From contig CAZTXS010000013.1 in assembly GCA_964617585.1 (NCBI GenBank), forward strand, positions 1 to 41,964: a DNA stretch of 41,964 nucleotides, given 5' to 3'. This stretch comes from UMGS1601 sp964617585. Lineage in GTDB: Bacteria > Bacillota > Clostridia > Oscillospirales > Ruminococcaceae. Numbering within the stretch: the stretch's first letter is position 1; each line of letters opens with the position of its first letter. The translations under genes were made by a program, and so were the position numbers. Under the pieces are notes generated by a model. The model did no database searches, was not told the DNA's origin, and saw nothing but the letters and a program-made list of their open reading frames with translations. This document shows positions 23,045-31,274 of the stretch, in pieces.

Positions 23045-24523
23045 ATGAACAGCGATAAAATATATTCCGATATTGCTATGCGAACGGACGGAGATATTTA
23101 TATAGGGGTAGTCGGTCCTGTTAGAACGGGAAAGTCTACATTCATTCAAAAATTTATGGAAACCCTGGTTATTCCGAACATTGATAACGAGTATGTAAGA
23201 GAACGCGCAGTCGACGAGCTTCCGCAATCGGCGGGCGGAAAAACCATTATGACGACCGAGCCTAAGTTTATTCCCGAGGACGCCGTTGAACTGACCTTAG
23301 AGGACGGGGCAAAATTTTCGGTACGAATGATAGACTGCGTAGGCTATGTGATTCCCAGCTCCGTAGGATATTTTGAGAACGAAGCTCCCAGAATGGTAAA
23401 CACGCCGTGGTTTGACAAGGAAGTTCCCTTTAATATGGCTGCCGAAATAGGTACGCAAAAGGTAATTTCAGAACACTCTACTATCGGTCTTGTAGTTACA
23501 ACGGACGGAAGCATAACCGATCTCCCCCGTGACGAATATGAAGAAAGCGAACAGAGAGTTATAAAAGAGCTTACCGAAATCAATAAGCCGTTCGTGGTTC
23601 TTTTAAACTGCCTTAATCCGGAATCCGAAGCTTCTCAAAACCTGTGCGATGAGCTGAGAGAAAAATATAAAACCACGGTTATGGCGGTTAACTGCCTTGA
23701 CCTTACAGAATCAGACATCAAGGAAATCATTTCACAGATTTTATTTGAGTTCCCGATAAAAGAAATCAATATAAATATGCCGAAGTGGATAAACACTCTT
23801 GATAAATCTCACTGGCTCAAGGAAAACATTTTCACCTCAATAAAAGAAGCTACAAAAAATCTTGAACATATAAGAGAAGTAAAGAGCTGTATTGATTCTA
23901 TCGGCTCAAATGAAAACATAACCGACTGTTTTATAGAAAAAATGAATCTGGGAACAGGCTCTGTAGTAATGAATATAACTTTAAACAGCAATCTGTTCTT
24001 TAAAATAATAGGAGAAGCCACCCGCCTTGACATCAATGATGAAAGCGATCTTCTTCCTCAGATATTGAAGCTTATAAAGATTAAGGACGAATATAAGAAG
24101 TTTGAAAGCGCTTTGAACGAGGTGGAATCAACCGGCTACGGAATAGTTATGCCTGCTACCGAAGAGCTTTCCCTTGACGAACCTGAAATCATAAAACAGG
24201 GCGGTCAATACGGCATAAAGCTTAAAGCTACCGCTCCGTCCATTCACATGATGAAAGCCAACATTACTACCGAAATCAATCCGATAGTCGGAAGCGAAAA
24301 GCAATCTGAAGAACTTGTTATGTATATGCTCAACGACTTTGAAGAATCTCCCGAAAAAATATGGGAATCCAATATCTTCGGCAAATCGCTTAACGAGCTG
24401 GTAAACGAGGGACTTCATAACAAGCTGCACAAGCTCCCCCCGGACGCAAGGCAAAAGCTTAGCGAGGCGGTAGAAAGGATTATCAACGAGGGCTGCTCAG
24501 GACTTATATGCTTCTTAATTTAA
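23045..24523 (+). CDS. spoIVA: Stage IV sporulation protein A
   Basis: SpoIVA is the ATPase that polymerises on the outer forespore membrane to form the coat basement layer. Seen in 492 residues, matching the Bacillus length: Walker A GPVRTGKST (about 24-32), the stretch MIDCVGYVIPSSVGYFENEAPRMVNTPWFD, a C-terminal region that in the family binds the forespore anchor SpoVM, and the hydrophobic end GLICFLI. A GGAGG site precedes the ATG. It is downstream of the SPOCS gene and ends at a strong terminator. Confidence 0.97.
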   Translation: MNSDKIYSDIAMRTDGDIYIGVVGPVRTGKSTFIQKFMETLVIPNIDNEYVRERAVDELPQSAGGKTIMTTEPKFIPEDAVELTLEDGAKFSVRMIDCVGYVIPSSVGYFENEAPRMVNTPWFDKEVPFNMAAEIGTQKVISEHSTIGLVVTTDGSITDLPRDEYEESEQRVIKELTEINKPFVVLLNCLNPESEASQNLCDELREKYKTTVMAVNCLDLTESDIKEIISQILFEFPIKEININMPKWINTLDKSHWLKENIFTSIKEATKNLEHIREVKSCIDSIGSNENITDCFIEKMNLGTGSVVMNITLNSNLFFKIIGEATRLDINDESDLLPQILKLIKIKDEYKKFESALNEVESTGYGIVMPATEELSLDEPEIIKQGGQYGIKLKATAPSIHMMKANITTEINPIVGSEKQSEELVMYMLNDFEESPEKIWESNIFGKSLNELVNEGLHNKLHKLPPDARQKLSEAVERIINEGCSGLICFLI

Positions 24524-24534
24524 CAGCAAAAGCA

Positions 24535-24562
24535 AAACCCAAAGGATTTTTCCTTTGGGTTT
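24535..24562. terminator. Bidirectional terminator between spoIVA and the pilin-like gene
   Basis: AAACCCAAAGGA and TCCTTTGGGTTT form a perfect 12-bp stem with a TTTT loop between two convergent genes. The T run is short on plus. Confidence 0.8.
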
Positions 24563-24570
24563 ATTGTTTA

Positions 24571-25851
24571 TTAATTTAATTCGGTTTTTGTTATCGCTCC
24601 GGAAGAAACAGCCGCAGCGATTTTATCATATGTATCGTAAACGCCGTCAATCTTCTGACCTTTATCAGACGTACTCAGAACATACCATCCGGGGCTTGTT
24701 TTATCAGGATAATAAACCAGATTAGCATAGCTTATAAATTCGTCAGCATTCTCTCCGATATCTATGTAATTAATGACGCCCGGCCACCAATTAGCATCAA
24801 TAAAATACTTGCTATCATTATATGCAAATATAATTATATCATCTAAATTAACCAGATTTCCGTCAGAGTCAACCTCAAGAATATTTTTAGTCGACATATC
24901 TTTAAAATAGAAAAAAGGTCTGTATGTACCGTAATCGGGAACAGTAAACGAATTTGATATTCCCAGTGAATCGTACTTATATAAATAAATACTAATCATA
25001 GTCAAAACAGCAAAATTATTAATTTTTGTATCATTAAATGAGCCATCATCGTTAGTAAAATATGATGTTTTATATGCAATGTTAGCATAATATCTATAAG
25101 CGTTCCAATCGATATTCCAATCTTGTAATTTTTGTGTAATGCTGGATTGCAAATTATTACATTTATCATCTGTTGAATATGTGGTGTCTAAAACACTTTT
25201 TATCGAAGAATTTAGTGTATCACCGTCGAAAAACAACCACTTTATATAATCCGATACGCTTTCCATATCAACATCAATATCACCGGACGGCGTTGGAGTA
25301 GGATCAGGATCAGGGTCAGGGTCGGGATCAGGATCAGGATCAGGGTCGGACGAATCCGAATCATCAGGATTTTCGGCGTCCTGTCTTATTGCCGGATCAA
25401 AGGTTCTCGTAACGGAAATCGCTCCGCATTCAGCCTTCAAAATAACATTATAAATATCGCTGTCCTTTTCGATTGATATTGTAAGCTTAATATCCTGACT
25501 GTCGCCGTTAATGATAGTCTGCTCTTCAAGCTTTGTTATGATTCCGTCTGTTTGTTCGGAATTCGTTATACTTATAGCGTCAACTGCATAATCAACCGGC
25601 ATTGCATTATTTAAAGCCTGTTCTATATCGTCAGACAAGACTTCAGCAGTCTTGTATCTTTTATAAGAGCAGCTTGTTTCAACACTGTCAAGTATGATTT
25701 CTATAGACTTTCTGTTAGACTTATCTCTTGAATTATCTATGTAGCCTATGAAACTCGGTATGGTAACAGACGCTATTAAAGAAATTATAGCTATTACAAT
25801 TATGACCTCAACCAAAGTAAAGCCATAGTGATTTTTTAACCCCTTAAGCAT
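24571..25851 (-). CDS. Type IV pilin-like protein with Asp-Pro linker
   Basis: The N-terminus MLKGLKNHYG-FTLVEVIIVIAIISLIASV is a classic prepilin signal, with cleavage expected after Gly10 and a hydrophobic assembly helix behind it. A pilin-like globular part (about 40-155) leads to a pure Asp-Pro repeat (169-184, then TPTP), followed by a second domain of about 235 residues that I do not recognise. It is rich in Asp, Tyr and Trp and has no obvious catalytic motif. It could be a minor pilin or pseudopilin carrying an adhesive or sensory head. No prepilin peptidase, assembly ATPase or other pil gene is visible nearby. It follows the PII-like gene by 33 nt. Confidence 0.85.
   Translation of the reverse strand: MLKGLKNHYGFTLVEVIIVIAIISLIASVTIPSFIGYIDNSRDKSNRKSIEIILDSVETSCSYKRYKTAEVLSDDIEQALNNAMPVDYAVDAISITNSEQTDGIITKLEEQTIINGDSQDIKLTISIEKDSDIYNVILKAECGAISVTRTFDPAIRQDAENPDDSDSSDPDPDPDPDPDPDPDPTPTPSGDIDVDMESVSDYIKWLFFDGDTLNSSIKSVLDTTYSTDDKCNNLQSSITQKLQDWNIDWNAYRYYANIAYKTSYFTNDDGSFNDTKINNFAVLTMISIYLYKYDSLGISNSFTVPDYGTYRPFFYFKDMSTKNILEVDSDGNLVNLDDIIIFAYNDSKYFIDANWWPGVINYIDIGENADEFISYANLVYYPDKTSPGWYVLSTSDKGQKIDGVYDTYDKIAAAVSSGAITKTELN
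25288..25347 (-). repeat. Short tandem repeat encoding the Asp-Pro linker
   Basis: Repeats of a six-base GAYCCW-type unit encode eight Asp-Pro pairs and a Thr-Pro end. Such repeats can change length by slippage, altering the spacer between the two domains. Changes in multiples of six bases stay in frame. Confidence 0.75.
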
Positions 25852-25884
25852 CTTATCGCTTCCCTTTTATCTTATAGTTTGGGC

Positions 25885-26226
25885 TTAATCCTCTTTCAAG
25901 CCCTCGAAAAAAGTAACAGGTATACCCAAAAGTATCCCCGAATTAGGTATTGAAAGATCTCCGAATACTTTATTTACAGCCTTTCTGGCTTCCTCAACCT
26001 TTGAATCCTTAACGGCAAACAGAATAGTTTTGCTTGACATTCCCTTTTCACCTTTAAGCATTGTTGCGAGGACGCTGAACATTGGAAGCTCTTCCATATT
26101 CTTTATTGAATTTGCCATACCTGTGCTTGATAAAACAGTAGCTCCTCTGATATCCGACAGAGCAAGTTCTTTCATAAGCTGATCAATCTTCTCTTCTTTT
26201 TTTGTTACGAACATTAATAATTGCAT
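25885..26226 (-). CDS. PII-like signalling protein
   Basis: This small 113-residue protein looks like a member of the PII/GlnB superfamily: MLMFVTKKEEKIDQLMKELALSDIRGATVLSSTG, a T-loop region, and TILFAVKDSKVEEARKAVNKVFGD, with the ferredoxin-like beta-alpha-beta pattern. The classic GlnB T-loop tyrosine and surrounding motif are not visible, so uridylylation is unlikely. PII-like proteins bind nucleotides such as ADP, ATP or cyclic di-AMP. The ligand here is unknown. GGAGG precedes the ATG. It lies 37 nt after prmA and before the pilin-like gene. Confidence 0.7.
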   Translation of the reverse strand: MQLLMFVTKKEEKIDQLMKELALSDIRGATVLSSTGMANSIKNMEELPMFSVLATMLKGEKGMSSKTILFAVKDSKVEEARKAVNKVFGDLSIPNSGILLGIPVTFFEGLKED

Positions 26227-26263
26227 TTTTTAGTCCTCCATTCTCGCATTGTTGATCCTGCCG

Positions 26264-27253
26264 TTATTTATCTAACAAAAAAGATACGCATACCCAATCT
26301 TCGCTTTCGATTATTCTTTCCTTTTTAAAACCGCATTTTTCTATTGCGTTAACAACGTCATCTTTTCCGAGCCTTATTATTCCCGAAACAATAAGCGTAC
26401 CGTTTTCTTTCAAAAAGTCCTTGAAATATCCGCTCATAGAAATAAGCACGTCAGAAACTATATTTGCTGCAACTATGTCAAAGCCCCCTCCGATTCTTTT
26501 TCTTAATTCGGAATCGGACGTTATGTCGCCGCAAAATGTAATGAAGCTGCTTCTTGAAATCCCGTTTTTTAAGATGTTTTCTTCGGACGTTTTTACAGCG
26601 TTTTCTTCAATATCAACCGCTGTCAGCCATGACGCTCCCAAAAGCATACCTGCTATTCCGAGTATTCCGCTTCCGCATCCTATGTCTAAAAGCCTTTCAC
26701 CGGTTTTAATGTGCTTCTCCAGATTTTCCAGACATAGCTGAGTAGTGTCATGTTGCCCCGTCCCGAAGCTTGAAGCCGGATCTATTTCAACAACGGTTCT
26801 TTTTTCCGTTTCGTTTACATCTTCCCATGACGGCTTAATTATGAGCTTATCACCGACAGTGAGAGGCTTAAAGTATTTACGCCAATTATTCGCCCAATCC
26901 TCTTCGGCAATGTTTTTAAGCTCAATGTCCAGCTCGCCGTATTCTCCGTCGGCGTCGGTTTCTTTAAGAATTCTGAGCTGTGATTTCACGGCGTTTATGT
27001 TTTCACCGCTTCGGCTGTCGTCTGGAATATAAACAATGACCGTTGTGCCGCAGTCCTTGAGCTTCATAAGATTTTCATCAACATAATCCCATTTGCCGTT
27101 TTTATCGTTTAAAAACTCTTCGAAATCCTGCGCATCCTCAATAACAAAACCGTTTATGCCTATATCCGTCAAGCGGCTGCAAACATATTCGATTCCGGCT
27201 GTTGAGGTTTTAATATGTATTTCTATCCACTCAGATGAAAGTTCAGACTTCAA
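26264..27253 (-). CDS. prmA: Ribosomal protein L11 methyltransferase
   Basis: PrmA methylates ribosomal protein L11 using SAM. Seen: an N-terminal substrate-recognition domain (EWIEIHIKTSTAGIEYVCSRLTDIGINGFVIED), the linker segment IIKPSWEDVNETEKRTVVEIDPASSFGTGQHDTTQLCLENLEK, motif I LLDIGCGSGILGIAG, and DIVAANIVSDVLISM. I chose the TTG at 27253 (329 residues). It has GGAG ten bases upstream, and the longer ATG at 27307 lies upstream of the predicted start site. A palindrome overlaps the promoter. It is followed by the PII-like gene. Confidence 0.93.
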   Translation of the reverse strand: MKSELSSEWIEIHIKTSTAGIEYVCSRLTDIGINGFVIEDAQDFEEFLNDKNGKWDYVDENLMKLKDCGTTVIVYIPDDSRSGENINAVKSQLRILKETDADGEYGELDIELKNIAEEDWANNWRKYFKPLTVGDKLIIKPSWEDVNETEKRTVVEIDPASSFGTGQHDTTQLCLENLEKHIKTGERLLDIGCGSGILGIAGMLLGASWLTAVDIEENAVKTSEENILKNGISRSSFITFCGDITSDSELRKRIGGGFDIVAANIVSDVLISMSGYFKDFLKENGTLIVSGIIRLGKDDVVNAIEKCGFKKERIIESEDWVCVSFLLDK

Positions 27254-27278
27254 GGAAATTCCACTCCAAACGAAAAAA

Positions 27279-27305
27279 GGTATACTATTCAAATTATAGT
27301 ATACC
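27279..27305 (-). promoter_or_regulatory. Perfect 10-bp palindrome over the prmA -10 box (probable operator)
   Basis: GGTATACTAT and ATAGTATACC are exact complements with a 7-nt spacer. The right arm contains the -10 box, and the expected transcription start falls in the spacer, so a dimeric repressor binding here would block the promoter. No matching regulator is obvious nearby. Confidence 0.6.
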
Positions 27306-27326
27306 ATGTTTCACCGAAAAAGTAAA
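27298..27326 (-). promoter_or_regulatory. Predicted prmA promoter
   Basis: On the minus strand, TTTACT (27326-27321), a 17-nt spacer and TATACT (27303-27298). It begins 22 nt after the stop of the metal ATPase gene, with no terminator between. Confidence 0.7.
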
Positions 27327-27348
27327 GCGAATAATCTCGCATTTAGTA

Positions 27349-29427
27349 TTATTTTTTCACTGACAAAGCCCTCAGAGAATTAAGTATTGCAACCGCTGCA
27401 ACACCGACGTCTGCAAAAACCGCTTCCCACATATCTGCCACTCCGAATACTCCAAGTATCATCACAAGAAGCTTTATACCAATGGAGAAAATTATATTCT
27501 CTCTGACTATACGCATAGTCTTTGCAGATACGGAAACCGAAACAGGTATACTCATGGGATCATCATTCATCAAAACAACGTCTGCCGCTTCTATCGCTAT
27601 ATCCGAGCCTAAACCGCCCATTGCAAAACCCACGTCTGCTCTTGCAATAACAGGAGCGTCGTTAATTCCGTCCCCGACAAAACCGACTTTGTTTTCGGAA
27701 CCGGCTTCTATAAGCTCTTCAACTTTTCTTACCTTATCTTCCGGAAGAAGCTCGCTATATACGATATCTATTCCCAGCTCGTTTGCCGCTTTATTTGCCG
27801 AAGCTTCTTTATCACCCGTAAGCAACGCCGCTGAAACCCCCATAGCTTTCAGCTTTTCTACAGCGGCTTTTGATTTTTTCTTTACAGTATCGCCGAGCAA
27901 AATCGCTCCTAAGCATTGTTTATCCAACGCAACGTATACGCAGGTGCTGTCGTCATATTTAAAGCCGGCTTCTACAAAGTTGCGTTCCAGAAGCTTTTTG
28001 GTTCCGCACAAAACCTCGTGACCGTTAACAACTGCTTTTACGCCGCTTCCCGCTTCTTCATTAACTTCAGAAACAGCTTGTGCGTCAATATGTTCGCCGT
28101 ATTTCTCAACTATCGATTTAGCTATCGGATGGGTTGACATTGATTCTGCATACGCCGCAAGCTTAAGTATATATTCTTCCGCCGCACCGTTTTCAGATAT
28201 TACATCAGTAACCTTAAACCTTCCCTCGGTCAGCGTTCCTGTTTTGTCAAAGGCAACTGTTTTCAGCTTACTGAGAACTTCAATATTTTTTGCTCCTTTA
28301 ATTAAAACGCCCTTTTTAGAAGCTCCTCCTATTCCTGCAAAAAAGCTCAGAGGAACAGAAATAACCAATGCGCAGGGACATGAAATAACCAAAAACAGCA
28401 GTCCTCTGTAAAGCCATGTTCCAAAATCCGAAAAGCCTGTTATAATCGGCGGAACCAGAGCAACCAAAACTGCGGCGGCAACTACGGCAGGAGTATAAAC
28501 TCTTGCAAACTTAGTGATGAATTTTTCCGCATCAGCCTTTTTTTCCGAAGCGTTTTCCACCATTTCAAGAATCTTTGAAATTGTAGAATCGCTGTATTTT
28601 TTAACTGCCTTTATTTCAACAACCGAGCTGAGGTTTACGCTTCCGCTTAAAACTTCGCTTCCCTCTTCGGCTTCAACAGGAACGGCTTCTCCCGTAAGCG
28701 CCGATGAATCGAAAGCCGCAGAGCCTTTTACTATAACGCCGTCTATAGGAACTCTCTCGCCCGCTCGGACAACCATAACATCCCCGACCTTTACGCTCTC
28801 GGTTTTGACTTCTTTTATCTCTTTTCCGACTTTGATATTTACAGTATCGCTTTTAAGGCTGAGCAGACTCGTTATAGATTTTCTCGATCTCTCAACGGCA
28901 ATATCCTGAAAAAGTTCTCCCACGCAGAAGAAAATCATTACGGCCGCTCCCTCTCTGAAGTCGCCTATACAAATAGCTCCTACAGAAGCTATTGTCATAA
29001 GAAGCGTTTCGTCAAAAGCCTCGCCTTTTATAAGATTTCTTACTGCGGAGATAACAACCTCATAACCTGCAGCAACAAAAGCCAAAAGTGAAAAGATAAT
29101 TTCCGCAGTTTGGTTCTTAATAATAAAGGATATTATAAAAAGCAAAAGAGAAAGTATAATTTTGAGTATGTCGGCAGTTCTGCTTTTATTCTCATAATCG
29201 CCGCCGCCCCTTTTAAACGGCTTTACCTCAACATTGGGCTCCAGCTCATGAACTATGCTTTTTACATCTTCTATGACCGAATCGTCTTCAGCCGTCACAG
29301 TAAGCTTTTTGTTTAAAAAATCCATATTTGATTCGCTCACAACCGAAAGCTTAATAACTCTTTGATTTATTTTCTGAGCGCAGTTGGGACAATCAAGTCC
29401 CGCAAGCTCAAGCACAAGCTTCTTCAT
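27349..29427 (-). CDS. cadA: Cadmium/zinc-type P1B ATPase exporter
   Basis: This heavy-metal P-type ATPase of 692 residues exports soft divalent metals. Seen: an N-terminal metal-binding domain with CPNC (13-16), the membrane CPC site in ISCPCALVIS (350-352), the phosphatase motif TGEAVP (245-250), the phosphorylated aspartate in DKTGT (394-398), the HP locus (STHPIAKS), and GDGINDAPV. A CPC site fits Cu, Zn, Cd or Pb. The neighbouring SmtB/CadC-like regulator points to Zn, Cd or Pb, not Cu. The gene follows that regulator by 29 nt in one operon, controlled from 29852-29904. The exact metal is inferred. Confidence 0.9.
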   Translation of the reverse strand: MKKLVLELAGLDCPNCAQKINQRVIKLSVVSESNMDFLNKKLTVTAEDDSVIEDVKSIVHELEPNVEVKPFKRGGGDYENKSRTADILKIILSLLLFIISFIIKNQTAEIIFSLLAFVAAGYEVVISAVRNLIKGEAFDETLLMTIASVGAICIGDFREGAAVMIFFCVGELFQDIAVERSRKSITSLLSLKSDTVNIKVGKEIKEVKTESVKVGDVMVVRAGERVPIDGVIVKGSAAFDSSALTGEAVPVEAEEGSEVLSGSVNLSSVVEIKAVKKYSDSTISKILEMVENASEKKADAEKFITKFARVYTPAVVAAAVLVALVPPIITGFSDFGTWLYRGLLFLVISCPCALVISVPLSFFAGIGGASKKGVLIKGAKNIEVLSKLKTVAFDKTGTLTEGRFKVTDVISENGAAEEYILKLAAYAESMSTHPIAKSIVEKYGEHIDAQAVSEVNEEAGSGVKAVVNGHEVLCGTKKLLERNFVEAGFKYDDSTCVYVALDKQCLGAILLGDTVKKKSKAAVEKLKAMGVSAALLTGDKEASANKAANELGIDIVYSELLPEDKVRKVEELIEAGSENKVGFVGDGINDAPVIARADVGFAMGGLGSDIAIEAADVVLMNDDPMSIPVSVSVSAKTMRIVRENIIFSIGIKLLVMILGVFGVADMWEAVFADVGVAAVAILNSLRALSVKK

Positions 29428-29456
29428 TAAAACACCAAGCCTTTCTATAAAATTCC

Positions 29457-29837
29457 CTATTCCGAAATATGTTCCATTCCCATATTCAAAATAGTATAAA
29501 CATGATCATCTGAAATTGAATAAATTGCAGATTTACCCTCACGTCTGTATTTGACAAGCCGAGCCTGCTTCAATAATCTTAACTGATGAGAAACCGCAGA
29601 CTGAGTGACGTCAAGCAGTTCGACTATATCGCACACGCACATTTCGCCCTGCGACAAAGCATAAAGTATCTTAACTCTTGTTGAATCGCCAAGCATTTTA
29701 AAAAGTTCGGACAAATCGTAGAACTCTTCTTCGCACGGCATATTCTCATTTATTTTATTCACCATGTCGGCAAACTTTCCTCCGCATTCAATATGCTTTT
29801 CAGCTTCAACTAATTTTTCCGTATATGTATCTGACAT
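29457..29837 (-). CDS. ArsR/SmtB-family metal-sensing repressor
   Basis: This 126-residue winged-helix repressor is of the SmtB/CadC type. Seen: the alpha-3 motif EMCVCDIVELL (the family ELCVCD metal site), the recognition helix TQSAVSHQLRLLKQARL, and DDHVYTILNMGMEHISE near the end, matching the alpha-5 zinc site DxH...HxxE. Both metal-site types therefore seem present, as in some SmtB/CadC members. I chose the ATG at 29837, with AAAGGAG upstream. The longer frame starts within the operator. It is expected to repress its own operon with cadA until Zn, Cd or Pb binds. Confidence 0.93.
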   Translation of the reverse strand: MSDTYTEKLVEAEKHIECGGKFADMVNKINENMPCEEEFYDLSELFKMLGDSTRVKILYALSQGEMCVCDIVELLDVTQSAVSHQLRLLKQARLVKYRREGKSAIYSISDDHVYTILNMGMEHISE

Positions 29838-29851
29838 TTGAATTCTCCTTT

Positions 29852-29873
29852 CATATGAATGAATGTTCATATG
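29852..29873 (-). promoter_or_regulatory. Operator for the ArsR/SmtB-type repressor
   Basis: CATATGAA and TTCATATG are perfect inverted repeats with a 6-nt gap, of the TGAA...TTCA type used by SmtB/ArsR repressors. It sits just downstream of the -10 box and overlaps the expected start site. Confidence 0.8.
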
Positions 29874-29876
29874 TTT

Positions 29877-29904
29877 ATTATATCATATGTTTTTTACTTG
29901 TCAA
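29877..29904 (-). promoter_or_regulatory. Promoter of the metal-resistance operon
   Basis: On the minus strand, TTGACA (29904-29899), a 16-nt spacer and TATAAT (29882-29877). It is near-perfect, as expected of a tightly repressed operon. Confidence 0.8.
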
Positions 29905-29930
29905 GGGTTAATCTTAAAATATTTAACTGA

Positions 29931-29981
29931 TGCAAAATGTCCCCCACCTATAGAGGCGGGGGACATTTTGCCTTAGTTATA
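29931..29981 (-). repeat. Half copy of the structured repeat, folded as a perfect 14-bp hairpin
   Basis: On the minus strand the first part reads TATAACTAAGGCAAAATG, then CCCCCGCCTCTATAGG, matching the 5' third of the long repeats. It then turns into its own complement (GGGGGACATTTTGC), giving a 14-bp stem with a 12-nt loop. It lies between eno and the ArsR promoter. There is no T run, so it is not a standard terminator, though it may protect or end the eno mRNA. Confidence 0.75.
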
Positions 29982-29990
29982 CTTTATAGC

Positions 29991-31250
29991 CTAAAACATT
30001 CTTCCGTATCTTGCGTCAGGACCGAGTTCCTTTTCAATTTCTAAAAGTCTGTTATATTTTTCGCATCTCTCGCTTCTGCAAGGAGCTCCGGTTTTAATCT
30101 GACCTGCAGAAAGACCGACTGCAAGATCGGCAATAAAGCTGTCTGCGGTTTCACCGCTTCTGTGCGAAATGATAGTGTTGTAACCGTTGTCATACGCAAG
30201 TCTTATAGCTTTTATCGCGTCGCTAAGAGTTCCTATCTGATTTACCTTTATCAATATAGCGTTGGCAGCCTTACTTGAAATTCCTTTCTGAAGCCGGTCG
30301 GGGTTGGTTACAAACAAGTCGTCGCCGACTATCTGAACCTTATCGCCGATTTCTCCGGTAAGCTTTTCAAACCCTGCGAAATCGCTCTCGCCTAACGGAT
30401 CTTCAACCGAACGGATAGGATAGCTGCTGCAAAGTTCTTTAATATAGTCTATCATGCCGTTCGTGTCAAGCACTCTCCCTCTTTTGGGAAGCTTATACCC
30501 ACCGTCGCAAACCCATTCGGTCGCTGCAACGTCAAGAGCAAGCTTAAATTTGTTATCGTCAAAGCCCGCCTGAAAAACAGCTTCAAGTATAAGATCCAGA
30601 GCTTCCTCATCACTGCTGATATTAGGAGCGAAGCCTCCCTCATCTCCTACTCCGGTTGACAAGCCCTTTTTCTTCAGAATTTTTCCCAGAGTATGATAAA
30701 CCTCGCAGGAGGCTCTAAGCCCCTCGCTGAAATGCGAAAAACCCAATGGCATAATCATAAATTCCTGAATATCTATATTGTTCGTCGAATGCGCTCCCCC
30801 GTTTAAAATATTAAGCATAGGGATAGGAAGTATTTTTTCATCGTCAAGGCTGAGAGATTTATAAAGCGGAACCTTTTTCGCCTTTGCGGCGGCCCTGGCA
30901 AATGCAAGCGATACCGAAAGTACGGCGTTAGCTCCCAGAGCCTTCAGATTCGGCGTGCCGTCTATTGCTTTAAGCGTATCGTCCAGTTCCTGCTGATCCA
31001 AATCCCCTTTTGTAATAAGAGCAGGCTTAATAATATCCGTAATATTTGAAACAGCTTTTATAACGCCCTTTCCGAAATACCTTTCATCATTTCCGTCACG
31101 AAGCTCATAAGCTTCAAAGCTTCCTGTTGACGCTCCCGACGGAACGCAGGCGGCGGCGTTTGTTCCATCCTCAAGCGTAATGATGGCTTTAACTGTAGGA
31201 TTTCCTCTTGAATCCAGTATTTCTATTCCATCTACATTTTTAATCTTCAT
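29991..31250 (-). CDS. eno: Enolase
   Basis: Enolase interconverts 2-phosphoglycerate and phosphoenolpyruvate in glycolysis. Seen in 419 residues: IEILDSRGNPTVKA at the N-terminus, LNGGAHSTNNIDIQEFMIMP, GDEGGFAPN with the catalytic Glu, the metal ligands in SVEDPLGESD and IVGDDLFVTN, the catalytic Lys in ILIKVNQIGTL, and ISHRSGETADSFIADLAVG near the end. An AAAGGA site precedes the ATG. Here it stands alone beside ypeB instead of in a gapA-pgk-tpi-pgm-eno operon. The hairpin half-repeat lies 10 nt after the stop. Confidence 0.97.
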   Translation of the reverse strand: MKIKNVDGIEILDSRGNPTVKAIITLEDGTNAAACVPSGASTGSFEAYELRDGNDERYFGKGVIKAVSNITDIIKPALITKGDLDQQELDDTLKAIDGTPNLKALGANAVLSVSLAFARAAAKAKKVPLYKSLSLDDEKILPIPMLNILNGGAHSTNNIDIQEFMIMPLGFSHFSEGLRASCEVYHTLGKILKKKGLSTGVGDEGGFAPNISSDEEALDLILEAVFQAGFDDNKFKLALDVAATEWVCDGGYKLPKRGRVLDTNGMIDYIKELCSSYPIRSVEDPLGESDFAGFEKLTGEIGDKVQIVGDDLFVTNPDRLQKGISSKAANAILIKVNQIGTLSDAIKAIRLAYDNGYNTIISHRSGETADSFIADLAVGLSAGQIKTGAPCRSERCEKYNRLLEIEKELGPDARYGRMF

Positions 31251-31274
31251 AAGCGTTTTCCTTTCACAAATAAA

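Noticed and set aside
27482..28021. A 179-residue plus-strand frame inside the metal ATPase gene
   Set aside because: It is Ser/Ala/Pro-rich shadow sequence opposite a clearly conserved gene, without a ribosome site.
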